A DNA stretch of 64,000 nt from Paraburkholderia bryophila (GTDB taxonomy: Bacteria > Pseudomonadota > Gammaproteobacteria > Burkholderiales > Burkholderiaceae), in contig NZ_QLTK01000022.1 in the NCBI RefSeq assembly GCF_003269035.1, positions 1 through 64,000 on the forward strand, given 5' to 3'. Under the pieces are notes generated by a model. That model ran no database searches. It was given only the letters and a program-made list of their open reading frames with translations, and was not told the DNA's origin. The translations under genes and the position numbers were made by a program. Positions 9,085 through 18,899 of this stretch are shown here, piece after piece. Positions within the stretch are counted from its first letter, which is position 1. Every line of letters begins with the position of its first letter.

Positions 9085-10566
9085 ATGAAGCCTGCTACCG
9101 GCCGCAAACGCCCTCCCCGACTCGTTGCCCGTTTCGTCGCGATCTCCTGGCGCGACCTGGCGGTCTCGTTCGGCCCGATCCTGCTGATTGCCGCCGTGGC
9201 GGTTTGGGTCGCCGTGCGGCTGATCCAGCCCGCGCCGCCCAGTACCCTGACTATCAGCGCCGGCCCCGAGGGCAGCACCTTCTGGAACGCGGCGCAGAAG
9301 TACAAAACGATCCTCGCGCGCAACCGCATCACGCTGAACGTACTGGCCTCCGAAGGCTCGCTGCAGAACCTCAAGCGGCTCTCGGACCCGAACTCGAACG
9401 TCGATGTCGGCTTCGTGCAGGATGGCGTCGCGCCCGGTCCGGCCAACCCAGGCCTGATGTCGCTCGGCAGCGTCGCCTACGTGCCGCTGGCGATCTTCTA
9501 TCACGGCCCCACGGTCACCCGGCTCTCCGAATTCAAAGGCCAGCGCCTCGCGGTCGGCGCCGAGGGCAGCGGCACGCGCGAACTGGCGCTCGCGCTGCTC
9601 AAGGCCAACGGCATCGAGCCGGGCGGCGCGACCAAACTACTGCCGCTGTCGGGCGACGACGCCGCCGACGCGCTCGTCTCCGGCAAGGTCGACGCGGCGT
9701 TCCTCGCCGGCGACTCGGCACAACCGGCGGTGATGGGCAAGCTGTACCGCACGCCGAACGTGCAGTTCTACGACTTCACCCAGGCCGACGCCTACACCCG
9801 CCGCTTCCCCTATCTGACGCAACTCGAAATGCCGATGGGCGCGTTCGACCTCGGCAAGAACCTGCCGTCCGCGCCGATTCACATGGTGGCGCCCACCGCC
9901 GAACTGGTGGCGCGCGACTCGCTGCATCCCGCCCTCTCCGATCTGCTGATCGAAGCCGCGCGCGAGGTGCACGGCAAGGCGAACATCCTGCAGCGCGCCG
10001 GCGAATTCCCCGCGCCGCTCGCGCATGATTTCCCGATCAGCGACGACGCCGCGCGCTACTACAAGTCGGGCAAGAGCTTCCTCTACCGGGTGCTGCCGTT
10101 CTGGCTCGCGAGCCTCGCCGACCGGCTGCTGGTGGTCGTGGTGCCGCTGATCGTGCTGCTGGTGCCGGCGCTGCGGCTGGTGCCGTCGCTCTATGCGTGG
10201 CGGGTGAAGTCGCGGATCTATCGGTGGTACGGCGCGTTGATCGCGATCGAGCGCAGCGCGCTCAGCGAGCATTCGGCAACGGAACGCGCATCGTTGATCG
10301 AACGTCTCGACGCGATCGAGGAGTCCGTCAACGGTCTGAAAATGCCGCTAGCCTACGCGGATCAGTTCTATGTGTTGCGCGAGCATATCGGCTTCGTGCG
10401 TCAGCGACTCACGCAGTCCCGCGACGCCCAGCGCGACGCCACGGCCGATGAATCGGACGACACGCCCGACGCCGCTGCCGACGAAGCCACCGCCGACAAA
10501 ACCGCCGCCAGCGAAGCCGCCGAGATCGGCGAGACGCCGGGCAGCGGCGGTCGCAAACCATATTGA
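9085..10566 (+). CDS. TAXI-family TRAP solute-binding protein, membrane-anchored
   Basis: 493 residues. A hydrophobic anchor lies at about residues 27-47, followed by the TAXI binding domain (STLTISAGPEGSTFW through GKRLAVGA-like and SGKVDAAFLAG segments). Near residues 335-370 come one or two more hydrophobic segments (FWLASLADRLLVVVVPLIVLLVPALRLVP), then a soluble helical part and an Asp/Ala/Thr-rich tail. Ordinary TAXI proteins are free periplasmic receptors of about 320 residues paired with a DctQM-type permease. Here both ends are membrane-linked and no permease gene is near. The function may be sensing or scaffolding. Confidence 0.8.
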   Translation: MKPATGRKRPPRLVARFVAISWRDLAVSFGPILLIAAVAVWVAVRLIQPAPPSTLTISAGPEGSTFWNAAQKYKTILARNRITLNVLASEGSLQNLKRLSDPNSNVDVGFVQDGVAPGPANPGLMSLGSVAYVPLAIFYHGPTVTRLSEFKGQRLAVGAEGSGTRELALALLKANGIEPGGATKLLPLSGDDAADALVSGKVDAAFLAGDSAQPAVMGKLYRTPNVQFYDFTQADAYTRRFPYLTQLEMPMGAFDLGKNLPSAPIHMVAPTAELVARDSLHPALSDLLIEAAREVHGKANILQRAGEFPAPLAHDFPISDDAARYYKSGKSFLYRVLPFWLASLADRLLVVVVPLIVLLVPALRLVPSLYAWRVKSRIYRWYGALIAIERSALSEHSATERASLIERLDAIEESVNGLKMPLAYADQFYVLREHIGFVRQRLTQSRDAQRDATADESDDTPDAAADEATADKTAASEAAEIGETPGSGGRKPY

Positions 10567-10662
10567 TCGAGGGTGCAAGCGGCCGCCGCACCGCGTAAGA
10601 TCATTACAAATCCGACGGTCCAGCAGAGGCGCCGTGCGGAACAGGCAATCCGGGAGACACTT

Positions 10663-11331
10663 ATGACCGTTGGCATCGACGCCAGGCAACCGCTTTGGTT
10701 TTACGACTTCGTCTCGCCGTTCACGTACCTGTTGCTCGAGCAACACGACAAATGGCCGGGCTTCGACTTCGCCTTCACGCCGGTCGTCCTGAACGACCTG
10801 TATAGCCACTGGGGACAACGGCCGGCCTACAGTGTGCCCGCCAAGCGCACCTTCCTGTACCGGCACGCGCTGTTTCGCGCGGAGCAACTCGGCATTCCGT
10901 ACAAGATGCCGCCGGCTCATCCGTTCGATTCGATGAAACCGCTGCTGCTCGCCACTGCGGCGAAGGGCGACGTCCAGTTCGTGCGCGAGATTTTCCGCTT
11001 CATCTGGCGCGAAGGCCGCGATCCGTCGAGTGACACCGCGTTTGCCGAACTGTGCGAACGCGTCGGGATGCCCGACGGCCCCGAGCTGATCAGAAGCCCG
11101 GACATCAAGGCGCAATTGCAGCGCAACACCGCGGACGCGATCGGACTCGGCGTCTACGGCGTGCCGACCTTCCGGCTCAACGATCAGCTGTTCTGGGGCG
11201 AAGACGCGCTGCCGATGGTGCTGTATTGCGCGCGCACGCCGAACTGGCTCGAGTCGCAGGAAGTAAAGCGAATCAGCGCGCTGGCTTCGGGTTTGGTCGA
11301 CCCAGCGCCGAATCTGCCGAACCCGGCGTAA
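10663..11331 (+). CDS. DsbA-like 2-hydroxychromene-2-carboxylate isomerase family protein
   Basis: 222 residues of the DsbA/kappa-GST thioredoxin fold. WFYDFVSPFTYLLLEQ at the start replaces the CxxC of DsbA with a Ser-Pro pair, as in hydroxychromene carboxylate isomerases (NahD-like), which use glutathione. The late GLGVYGVPTFRLNDQLFWGEDALP is the cis-Pro and WG(x)DRL-type segment of that family. ATG 10663 follows a GGGAG ribosome site; the frame is open 90 bases earlier without one. No aromatic-ring pathway is adjacent, so the substrate is unknown. Confidence 0.82.
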   Translation: MTVGIDARQPLWFYDFVSPFTYLLLEQHDKWPGFDFAFTPVVLNDLYSHWGQRPAYSVPAKRTFLYRHALFRAEQLGIPYKMPPAHPFDSMKPLLLATAAKGDVQFVREIFRFIWREGRDPSSDTAFAELCERVGMPDGPELIRSPDIKAQLQRNTADAIGLGVYGVPTFRLNDQLFWGEDALPMVLYCARTPNWLESQEVKRISALASGLVDPAPNLPNPA

Positions 11332-11590
11332 GGCACGCGAAAGCTTCGCGCGATTCGAGTGGGTCGCGCGTGCACGTGCGCTTCGGCAGAGGCTTCAAAA
11401 CAGTCGAAAAACAGCCGCGTCAGCGCCGAAAAGGCCGTGCTGATGCCGGCCATACCGCGCCCGCTATGCTGCGGCTCCGCAAACGGCCTAAGGTTATAAC
11501 CTTTGCGCCCGGAGCGCGGGCAGGTCCGCGGGCGGCCCGCGTCCGACGCTCTTTTGCGGCCCGAACCGCCTGCCCCGTTTAGCCTCGAAC

Positions 11591-12565
11591 ATGGACGACA
11601 CCGCCGCCTCCCTCGATATCTGGCTCGTGCGCGTATTGCGCACGCTGCTGGTCGAGCGCAGCGTCACGCAGACCGCGCTGCGTCTGAATCAAACTCAACC
11701 TGCCATCAGCACCGCGCTGCGCAAACTGCGCGAGACGCTCAACGACCCGATCCTCGTGCGCGGCAAGTCGGGCATGGTGCCGACCGAATATGGCGAGTCG
11801 CTGCTCGCCTCCGCACAACGCGTGCTGCGCGAAGTGGATTTTGTCGCGACACCGCATGGCGATTTCGATGCCGGCCGCTCGCGCCGTACCTTTCGCGTCG
11901 CCGCGCCGGATTATCTGAACGACTTCTTCATGCCGACCGTGATCGCGCAGTTCCGCGAAGCGGCGCCGCATGCCCGGCTCGAAATCGATTCGTTGAGCCC
12001 GATGCTCGACCATTCCGCCGCGCTCGACGCCGGCGAACTCGATCTGGTGATCGGCAACTGGCCGAAACCGGACCCGCGTTTCGAACGCAGCGACCTGTTT
12101 TCCGACACGGTGGTGTGCCTGATGCGCGCCGACCATCCGCTAACCCGCATGCCGCTGACGCGCGAAGCGTATCTCGCCGCGCCGCATCTCGCGCCGACGC
12201 CCTATAGCGGCGCGCGCGGCGGGGCGATCGACATCGGCTTCGCGCGGGCGCGTGCCGACCGGCGCATCGTCGCCACGCTGCCTTACTTCGGACTGGTGCC
12301 GCAAACGCTGCTGCAATCGGATCTGATCTTCACGACCACGCGCCGCTTCGCGATGCACTACGCGAGCATCCTGCCGCTTGCGGTGGTCGACGTGCCGATT
12401 CCGTTCCCGCGCATCAAGTGCTATCAGTTATGGCATCCGCAGCCGGATCGCCCGAGCGATGTGGGCTGGCTGCGCACGCTGATGTCGCAAGTGTCGGATG
12501 GCCTGGTCGCACAGAAAATGCGCCGCGCCAAACGGCCGCCCAAAAAGGAAACGTCAGCCGCGTAG
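11591..12565 (+). CDS. LysR-type regulator (NodD/LeuO-like branch)
   Basis: 324 residues. The helix-turn-helix at about residues 10-68 contains TQTALRLNQTQPAISTALRKLRETLNDPILVRGKSGMVPT, whose 'ALRKLR..DPILVR' wording is typical of the NodD/LeuO-like group. A substrate-binding domain follows, and the C-terminus is Lys/Arg-rich. It is downstream of the isomerase and convergent with xdhC. The target is unknown; it may act on distant genes. Confidence 0.87.
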   Translation: MDDTAASLDIWLVRVLRTLLVERSVTQTALRLNQTQPAISTALRKLRETLNDPILVRGKSGMVPTEYGESLLASAQRVLREVDFVATPHGDFDAGRSRRTFRVAAPDYLNDFFMPTVIAQFREAAPHARLEIDSLSPMLDHSAALDAGELDLVIGNWPKPDPRFERSDLFSDTVVCLMRADHPLTRMPLTREAYLAAPHLAPTPYSGARGGAIDIGFARARADRRIVATLPYFGLVPQTLLQSDLIFTTTRRFAMHYASILPLAVVDVPIPFPRIKCYQLWHPQPDRPSDVGWLRTLMSQVSDGLVAQKMRRAKRPPKKETSAA

Positions 12566-12641
12566 GGCTGACGTTGTCGTCGTTGAAGCGGGCGCCTCGC
12601 GCCCCGCTGCGTCTTTCTTAGTCGTTCCCACGTTCACACGT

Positions 12642-13208
12642 TCACACGCTGGCGCACAGCTTCTGCATCGTGGCCTGCGCCGCTGCCTGTCGCGAACGGA
12701 TCTGCAGCAACTCCGCACACACCGCCACGGCAATCGCCGCAGGCGCCTTGTCGACGATCCCTGCCACACCAATCGGACAGGTCATCTCGACCAGCCGGTC
12801 CAGATCCACGCCACGATCGATCAACCTGCGCTCGAACTTCACGCGTTTGGTCTTCGAGCCGATCATGCCGAAGTACGTGAAATCGCGCCGCCGCATGATG
12901 CGCGCGGCCAGCGAGAAATCGAGCGCATGGTTGTGCGTCATCACCAGAAAATAGGCACCCGGCGGCGCGGTGTCGACGATCGCGTCCGGCGTGTCGGTCG
13001 CTTCGACCTGCACGTTGGCGGGCGTTTCGTCGGGGAACAGATCGTCGCGTTCGTCGACCCACTGAACCACGCACGGCAAGCTGCCGAGCAGCTCGACGAG
13101 CGCATGCCCGACGTGACCCGCGCCGAACAGCACGATGTGCATCGGCGCCGGACGCGGCGCTTCGACCGTGCTGCGCCGGCCGATCTGAACGGAGGAAAAA
13201 GCGTTCAT
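12642..13208 (-). CDS. xdhC: XdhC-like molybdenum cofactor insertion protein, N-terminally short
   Basis: XdhC binds molybdenum cofactor and loads it into xanthine dehydrogenase. Present here is the C-terminal Rossmann-like part: MHIVLFGAGHVGHALVELL, FLVMTHNHALD, YFGMIGSKTKRVKFERRL and CPIGV. The usual N-terminal XdhC/CoxI domain of roughly 100-150 residues is absent; only a short Ser/Arg-rich stretch precedes the fold. Starts at GTG 13238, ATG 13217 or ATG 13208 are possible; I prefer 13208, which has a weak GGA upstream. It follows xdhB closely and ends the operon. It may work in its short form or be a relic of a deletion. Confidence 0.75.
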   Translation of the reverse strand: MNAFSSVQIGRRSTVEAPRPAPMHIVLFGAGHVGHALVELLGSLPCVVQWVDERDDLFPDETPANVQVEATDTPDAIVDTAPPGAYFLVMTHNHALDFSLAARIMRRRDFTYFGMIGSKTKRVKFERRLIDRGVDLDRLVEMTCPIGVAGIVDKAPAAIAVAVCAELLQIRSRQAAAQATMQKLCASV

Positions 13209-13259
13209 GGCGATCATTCCAGTGAGTGAGTGATTCACGCGTCAGCGACGCCGCGACGT

Positions 13260-15626
13260 TTATTGCCGGGCCGCGGCCGTCGCCGCCCGCACCGCGCCGA
13301 CCGCCTTGAGGATTTCCTCGCTGGTGGCCGGGGCGTTCAGCGGCGGGTTGACCTTGTGGTCGCCCACCGCCGAGACCGCGTCGCGCACCGCGAAGAACAC
13401 CGAGAACGGCAGCAGCAGCGGCGGCTCGCCGGTTGCCTTCGAGCGGTGAATGCTGTCTTCCGCATTGCGGTTCTTGAACAGGCGCACACGGAAGTCCGGC
13501 GGCGTGTCGTTGACCGTCGGAATCTTGTACGTGGACGGCGCATGCGTCATCAGCTTGCCGCCCGCGTTCCACCACAGTTCTTCGGTCGTGAGCCAGCCCA
13601 TGCCTTGAATGAACGCGCCTTCCACCTGACCGACGTCGAGCGCCGGATTCAGCGACGCGCCCACGTCATGCAACGCATCCGCCCGCAGCACGCGCATTTC
13701 GCCGGTCAGCGTGTCGATCACCACTTCCGACACGGCCGCGCCGTACGAGTAGTAATAGAACGGCCGGCCTTGCAGCTTCGACTGATCCCAGTAGAGCTTC
13801 GGCGTCGCGTAGAAACCGTCCGACCAGAGCTGAATACGCGCGACGTAGGCCTTCGCGATCACCTCCTCGAACGGCACGATCATCTCGCCGACCACCACGC
13901 GATCGTGCAGGAAACGCACTTCCGAGGCGCTCACCTGGCCCGCGCCGAAACGCTCGGCGGCGAACGCCGACAGACGTTCGCGCAACTGGCGCGCGGCATC
14001 CTGCGCGGCTTTGCCGTTCAGGTCCGAACCAGTCGATGCAGCAGTCGCCGACGTATTGGCGATCTTGCTGGTATCGGTCGCGGTCACGCGAATGCGGTTG
14101 AAGCCGATCCCCAGTTCATGCGCGACGACCTGCGCGACCTTGGTGTTCAAGCCCTGGCCCATTTCGGTGCCGCCGTGGTTCACCAGCACCGAACCGTCGG
14201 TGTAGATGTGGACCAGCGCGCCGGCCTGGTTGAAGTGAGTCACGTTGAACGCAATGCCGAACTTGACCGGCGTCAGCGCCATGCCTTTCTTCAGCACGTC
14301 GTTGCTGGCGTTGAATTCGTCGATCGACGCGCGACGTGCGCGGTATTCGCTGGTCGCTTCGAGTTCGTCGATCAACTCGTGAATCACGTTGTCCTCAACC
14401 ACTTGCCCGTACGGCGTCTGGTTGCGCTCGGTCTTGCCGTACAGATTGCGGCGGCGCACGTCGAGCGAATCCTGGCCGACCGAGCGCGCGACGTTGTCCA
14501 TGATGTATTCGATCGCGAACGCGCCTTGCGGACCACCGAAGCCGCGAAACGCCGTGTTCGACTGTGTGTTGGTCTTGCCGCAGAAACCGTCGATCGTCAC
14601 GTCCGAAAGCCAGTACGCGTTGTCGAAGTGGCACAGCGCGCGCGTCATCACCGGACCGGACAGGTCGGCGGAAAAACCGCAGCGCGAGGTCATGTCCACG
14701 GTCACGCCGTCGATCACACCTTGCTCGTCGTAGCCGACTTCATACGTGTAGTGAAAATCGTGGCGCTTGCCGGTGACCATCATGTCGTCGTCGCGGTCCG
14801 GACGCAGCTTCACCGGGCACAGCAGCTTCCATGCAGCCAGCGCCGCGCAGCACGCGAACAGGCCCGATTGCGATTCCTTGCCGCCGAACCCCCCGCCCAT
14901 CCGGCGGCATTCGATCAGCACGTTGTGCGACGCCACGCCCAACGCATGCGCGACCATGTGCTGCATTTCGGTCGGGTGCTGCGTCGAACAGTAGACGTGC
15001 ATGCCGTCGTCGTCCTTCGGCACGGCGTACGAAATCTGGCCTTCCAGGTAGAACTGCTCCTGCCCGCCGAGCAACATCTCGCCGGCTTCGCGACGCGCGG
15101 CGCGCGCGATCTTCATGTCGGCTTCGCCGCGCGCGAGTTTCATCGGCGGCAGCACGTGCTGGTTCGCGGCACGCGCCTGCTGCGCGGTCAGAATCGCCGG
15201 CAGTTCCTCGTAGACGACTTCGGCGCGACGCGCGGCGAGCCGTGCGACGTCATGCGACGTCGCGACCACGATGAACATCGGCTGACCGACGTATTGCACG
15301 AGACCATCGGCCAGAATCGGATCGTCGCCATGGATGATCGGGCCGACGTCGTTGACGCCGGGGAAATCCTCGGCGGTGAAGATCGCGACCACGCCCGGCG
15401 TGGCGCGTACTTTGTCGAGCGACATCGAAACGATCTTCGCGTGCGCTTTCGGCGACAGACCGAGCGCGGCGTGCAGCGTGCCGGCGAGCGTCGGAATGTC
15501 GTCGGTGTAGGTCGCGCGGCCGCTCACGTGCAGATGCGCGGACTCGTGCGGCCGCGAAATATGCACCTGGGTGAAGTCGTCGAGCTCCTTGAGGTCTTTC
15601 AGGAACGGTTCGGCTTGCTGATTCAT
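13260..15626 (-). CDS. xdhB: Xanthine dehydrogenase, molybdenum-binding subunit
   Basis: 788 residues, the normal length for XdhB of the two-subunit bacterial enzyme. The N-terminal aldehyde-oxidase a/b-hammerhead domain (ATYTDDIPTLAGTLHAALGLS) is followed by the molybdopterin-binding region with GGGFGGKE, AFRGFGGPQG and GTEMGQGLNTK. The Glu in KATGEPPLLLP matches the catalytic base. With XdhA it oxidises hypoxanthine and xanthine to urate. ATG 15626 has a GGAG ribosome site 8 bases upstream. It lies 68 bp after xdhA. Confidence 0.95.
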   Translation of the reverse strand: MNQQAEPFLKDLKELDDFTQVHISRPHESAHLHVSGRATYTDDIPTLAGTLHAALGLSPKAHAKIVSMSLDKVRATPGVVAIFTAEDFPGVNDVGPIIHGDDPILADGLVQYVGQPMFIVVATSHDVARLAARRAEVVYEELPAILTAQQARAANQHVLPPMKLARGEADMKIARAARREAGEMLLGGQEQFYLEGQISYAVPKDDDGMHVYCSTQHPTEMQHMVAHALGVASHNVLIECRRMGGGFGGKESQSGLFACCAALAAWKLLCPVKLRPDRDDDMMVTGKRHDFHYTYEVGYDEQGVIDGVTVDMTSRCGFSADLSGPVMTRALCHFDNAYWLSDVTIDGFCGKTNTQSNTAFRGFGGPQGAFAIEYIMDNVARSVGQDSLDVRRRNLYGKTERNQTPYGQVVEDNVIHELIDELEATSEYRARRASIDEFNASNDVLKKGMALTPVKFGIAFNVTHFNQAGALVHIYTDGSVLVNHGGTEMGQGLNTKVAQVVAHELGIGFNRIRVTATDTSKIANTSATAASTGSDLNGKAAQDAARQLRERLSAFAAERFGAGQVSASEVRFLHDRVVVGEMIVPFEEVIAKAYVARIQLWSDGFYATPKLYWDQSKLQGRPFYYYSYGAAVSEVVIDTLTGEMRVLRADALHDVGASLNPALDVGQVEGAFIQGMGWLTTEELWWNAGGKLMTHAPSTYKIPTVNDTPPDFRVRLFKNRNAEDSIHRSKATGEPPLLLPFSVFFAVRDAVSAVGDHKVNPPLNAPATSEEILKAVGAVRAATAAARQ

Positions 15627-15694
15627 TGTGTGTTCTCCGTGTGCTTCTCGTGCTTCTTGTACTTACCGCGCACTGAACGCGTACTTACCGCGTC

Positions 15695-17224
15695 TCAGAC
15701 ATTCGCGCCGGCTGGGGCGCATGCCGCGGCCACCGCGCGGACGTCGAGCGCGCTCTTCGGCAGCGGATTGTTCGGACGCGTTTCGAGCCAGAAACGGTAC
15801 AGCGTGTTTTTCGCGGCTTCGAGCCGGTAGTTGCTGGTAGCCCGCATGTCGGAGAGCGGCGCATAGTCGTTGCCGAGCGCGATCATCGCGGCCTGCGCGG
15901 TGGCTTCGTGCCAGTCGGCATCGCGCAGCACGGCTTCGGCGTGCGTCGCGCGCTTGGAGGTGGCGGCCATGCCGCCGAACGCGATGCGCGGCTCGCGGAT
16001 CACGTCGCCATCGGCGATAAACGAGAACGCGGCGCACACGGCCGAGATGTCGGAATCGAAACGCTTCGACAGTTTGTAGGTGCGGAACTGGAAGTTCTTG
16101 CGCACACCGGTGCGCGTCGGCACCTTCAGCCCGACCACGAATTCGTGTTCGGCCATGTCTTTCTTCTGATACGCGAGGTACAGATCTTCCAGCGGCATTT
16201 CACGTTCGATCTCGCCGCCGCGCACGATCACGCGCGCGCCGAGCGCGATCAGGCCGGGCATCGAATCGCCGATCGGCGAACCGTTGGCGATATTGCCGCC
16301 GAGCGTGCCGGCGTTGCGAATGGGCAGCGACGCGAAGCGCTGCTGCATTTCGAACAGTTCCGGATACTGCTTGATGATTTCCGTGTAAGCCTTTTCGACG
16401 CTCACGCCCGCGCCGATTTCGATCCAGTCGTCGTTCGTTTCGAGCTTCTGGAATTCGGCGATCTGCCCGATATACACGATGTTGCCCAGATCGCGCATCA
16501 TCTTGGTCACCCACAGGCCGATGTCCGTGCTGCCAGCGAGAATCCGCGTGGCCGGTTCGGCTTCCTTGATTTTCGCGAGCGCGGCGACCGTACGCGGCGC
16601 GTCGAATTGCTGGCCGGCGTGCTGGTAGTGGAACGTGTCCGTGCGCTCGAGCTTGGCGAGCGTGGCGGCGAGCGCGTCGACATCGACCGGCGCTTTGGGC
16701 GGCGGCGCTTCGAACATGCGCACGGCCGCGTCGACGATCGGGCGATACCCCGTGCAGCGGCACAGGTTGCCGGTCAGCGCATTGCTGATCGTGTCGCGCG
16801 AGGGCACCGTTTTGTTCGCGCAGCTATGCTCGTGGCCGTGCTTTTCATACAGCGACCACATCGACATGACGAAACCCGGCGTGCAGAAACCGCACTGCGA
16901 GCCGTGGCATTCCACCATCGCTTCCTGCACGGGATGCAGCGAGCCGTCCGGCTGGCGCAAATCCTCGACCGTGAAGAGCGCCTTGCCGTCGAGCGTCGGC
17001 ACGAACTGGATACAGGCGTTGACCGCCTTGAAGTCGACGCCGCCCGCCGCGTTACGCTCGCCGAGCACGACCGTGCACGCGCCGCAGTCGCCTTCGGCAC
17101 ACCCTTCCTTGGTGCCGGTGCAGTGCACGTCTTCGCGCAGATACTGCAGGACGGTGCGGGTGACGGGCGCGTCCTTGATCTCGCGGATCGCGTTGCGGTG
17201 GTAGAAGCGAATCGGCTCAGTCAT
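15695..17224 (-). CDS. xdhA: Xanthine dehydrogenase, iron-sulfur/FAD subunit
   Basis: 509 residues. Residues 1-90 form a plant-type [2Fe-2S] domain (Cys at about 42, 47 and 50 in GCAEGDCGAC). The second [2Fe-2S] domain has CGFCTPGFVMSMW and CRCTGYRPI. An FAD domain follows from about residue 215 (AGSTDIGLWVTK; GGNIANGSPIGDSMPGL). It passes electrons from the molybdenum site in XdhB to NAD+. First gene of xdhA-xdhB-xdhC. Confidence 0.95.
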   Translation of the reverse strand: MTEPIRFYHRNAIREIKDAPVTRTVLQYLREDVHCTGTKEGCAEGDCGACTVVLGERNAAGGVDFKAVNACIQFVPTLDGKALFTVEDLRQPDGSLHPVQEAMVECHGSQCGFCTPGFVMSMWSLYEKHGHEHSCANKTVPSRDTISNALTGNLCRCTGYRPIVDAAVRMFEAPPPKAPVDVDALAATLAKLERTDTFHYQHAGQQFDAPRTVAALAKIKEAEPATRILAGSTDIGLWVTKMMRDLGNIVYIGQIAEFQKLETNDDWIEIGAGVSVEKAYTEIIKQYPELFEMQQRFASLPIRNAGTLGGNIANGSPIGDSMPGLIALGARVIVRGGEIEREMPLEDLYLAYQKKDMAEHEFVVGLKVPTRTGVRKNFQFRTYKLSKRFDSDISAVCAAFSFIADGDVIREPRIAFGGMAATSKRATHAEAVLRDADWHEATAQAAMIALGNDYAPLSDMRATSNYRLEAAKNTLYRFWLETRPNNPLPKSALDVRAVAAACAPAGANV

Positions 17225-17612
17225 GTCTCTTTACTCTCGAATGTTCTGTGTCCGTGGGGACGTGCTGCGTGATGGTTCGAAAACTATCATTCCCAATAAA
17301 ACCAACCCATAGCTCGGATCGCATGCGGGACATATCCGCGAGGCGATAACGAGATAGGTTTGAGGGTCGGTCCGCTTATGTTGATGTGGCAATTTAGCTT
17401 GGTTTTATGATTTATTGCGACAATACGGACACATCGGGATTGGTCAACCCGGCCGGAGCGAGGGGCAAAACCCGCGCTTATGCGCCAAAACCGGACCACT
17501 ATATGCATCCGGCACTGTTTTTAATGGGTAAAACTATTAAGCAACTCCTGCAAGAGAATCGGTTCCATGGGAAAATCACGGCTTCCCGCCGTTTTCAAGT
17601 CTCGTTTTCCCC
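17225..17612. other. Divergent promoter region of xdhA and an MFS gene
   Basis: 388 bases, visibly richer in A and T than the coding sequence on either side, which fits a two-way promoter region. No clear palindromic operator was found, and the frames inside are not gene-like. Confidence 0.4.
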
Positions 17613-18824
17613 ATGTCCACCGACTCAGCGTCACCGCGCAGCGAATTTGCGACGACCTTACAGATCATTCCGGTCGTTTTTTTCACGTTTCTTTGCTATC
17701 TGACGATCGGTATTCCGCTCGCGGTACTGCCCGGCTACGTCCACGACGACCTCGGCTACAGCGCCGTGCTGGCCGGCGCGGCAATCAGCGTGCAATACCT
17801 GGCCACGCTGGCGTCACGGCCGCTGGCCGGTCGTTCGGCGGATACGCTGGGGCCCAAGCGCACGGTGTCGATCGGTCTGCTGGGGTGCGGCGCGAGCGGC
17901 ATTCTGTTGCTGCTGGCCATCCTGTGCGGGCGCTGGCCCGTGCTGAGCCTCGGTTTGCTGGTGTGCAGCCGTCTGGTGCTCGGTTTCGGTGAAAGTCTGT
18001 GCGGCACCGGCGCGATTCTGTGGGGTATCGGCCGGGTCGGCACGAGCAACAACGCGCGGGTGATCTCGTGGAACGGCATCGCCACTTACGGCGCGCTGGC
18101 CGTCGGCGCGCCGCTCGGCGTCGCGATCGCGCACACGGTCGGGTTTGCGGCGCTGGGGATACTCGTGACCTTCCTCGCGGCGCTCGGCTTCTATCTGGCC
18201 CGGCCGATCGCGCCGGTGCCGATCGTCCACGGTGAGCGGATGTCGTATGGCAGCGTGCTCACGCGCGTGTTGCCGCACGGTATCGGCCTCGCGCTCGGTT
18301 CCGCCGGGTTTGGCTCGATCGCCACCTTCATCACGTTGTTTTACGCCGCGAAGCATTGGCCGAATGCGGCCTTGTCGCTGACGGTGTTCGGCACGCTGTT
18401 CATCGGCGCGCGCCTGCTGTTCGCGAGCACCATCAAGAGCTACGGCGGTTTCCGCGTCGCGATCGTGTCGTTCTCGTTCGAATGCGCCGGGCTGTTGATG
18501 CTGTGGCTCGCGCCGGAGCCGCATATCGCGCTGGCCGGCGCGGCGTTGACCGGTTTCGGCTTTGCGCTGGTATTCCCCGCGCTCGGTGTCGAAGCGGTCG
18601 GCCTCGTGCCGCCGGCCAGTCGTGGCGCGGCGTTGTCGGCGTATTCGGTGTTTCTCGATCTTTCGCTCGGTATCACCGGGCCGCTGGCCGGCTACATTGC
18701 CGGCGAGTTCGGCTACGCTTCCGTGTTTCTGTTTGCGGCCGTGGCGTCGGCCGCTGCCGTGGTGCTCTCGACGGTGATGTATCTGCGCAATGCGCGGGCG
18801 CCGATTTCGCCCGCAACGACCTGA
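17613..18824 (+). CDS. MFS transporter (YhhS/YfcJ-like)
   Basis: 403 residues with 12 predicted membrane segments. The start TLQIIPVVFFTFLCYLTIGIPLAVLPGYVH and the A-motif-like RPLAGRSADTLGPKR resemble the DHA1 subgroup of YhhS/YfcJ. It is transcribed away from xdhA and sits next to a PucG-like aminotransferase, so it could move a purine breakdown product, though the subgroup is usually regarded as exporters. The substrate is inference only. Confidence 0.83.
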   Translation: MSTDSASPRSEFATTLQIIPVVFFTFLCYLTIGIPLAVLPGYVHDDLGYSAVLAGAAISVQYLATLASRPLAGRSADTLGPKRTVSIGLLGCGASGILLLLAILCGRWPVLSLGLLVCSRLVLGFGESLCGTGAILWGIGRVGTSNNARVISWNGIATYGALAVGAPLGVAIAHTVGFAALGILVTFLAALGFYLARPIAPVPIVHGERMSYGSVLTRVLPHGIGLALGSAGFGSIATFITLFYAAKHWPNAALSLTVFGTLFIGARLLFASTIKSYGGFRVAIVSFSFECAGLLMLWLAPEPHIALAGAALTGFGFALVFPALGVEAVGLVPPASRGAALSAYSVFLDLSLGITGPLAGYIAGEFGYASVFLFAAVASAAAVVLSTVMYLRNARAPISPATT

Positions 18825-18899
18825 TCGTTCACCACGCTACCCAGCGCGGCACGCCCGCGCTGGATACGCACAGCGCGCCGCATTCAAGTCGGCGCCAGA

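Noticed and set aside
13230..15830. An 866-codon open frame on the plus strand
   Set aside because: Antisense shadow of xdhB; Arg/His/Val-rich composition without domains, while the opposite strand encodes a complete xanthine dehydrogenase subunit.
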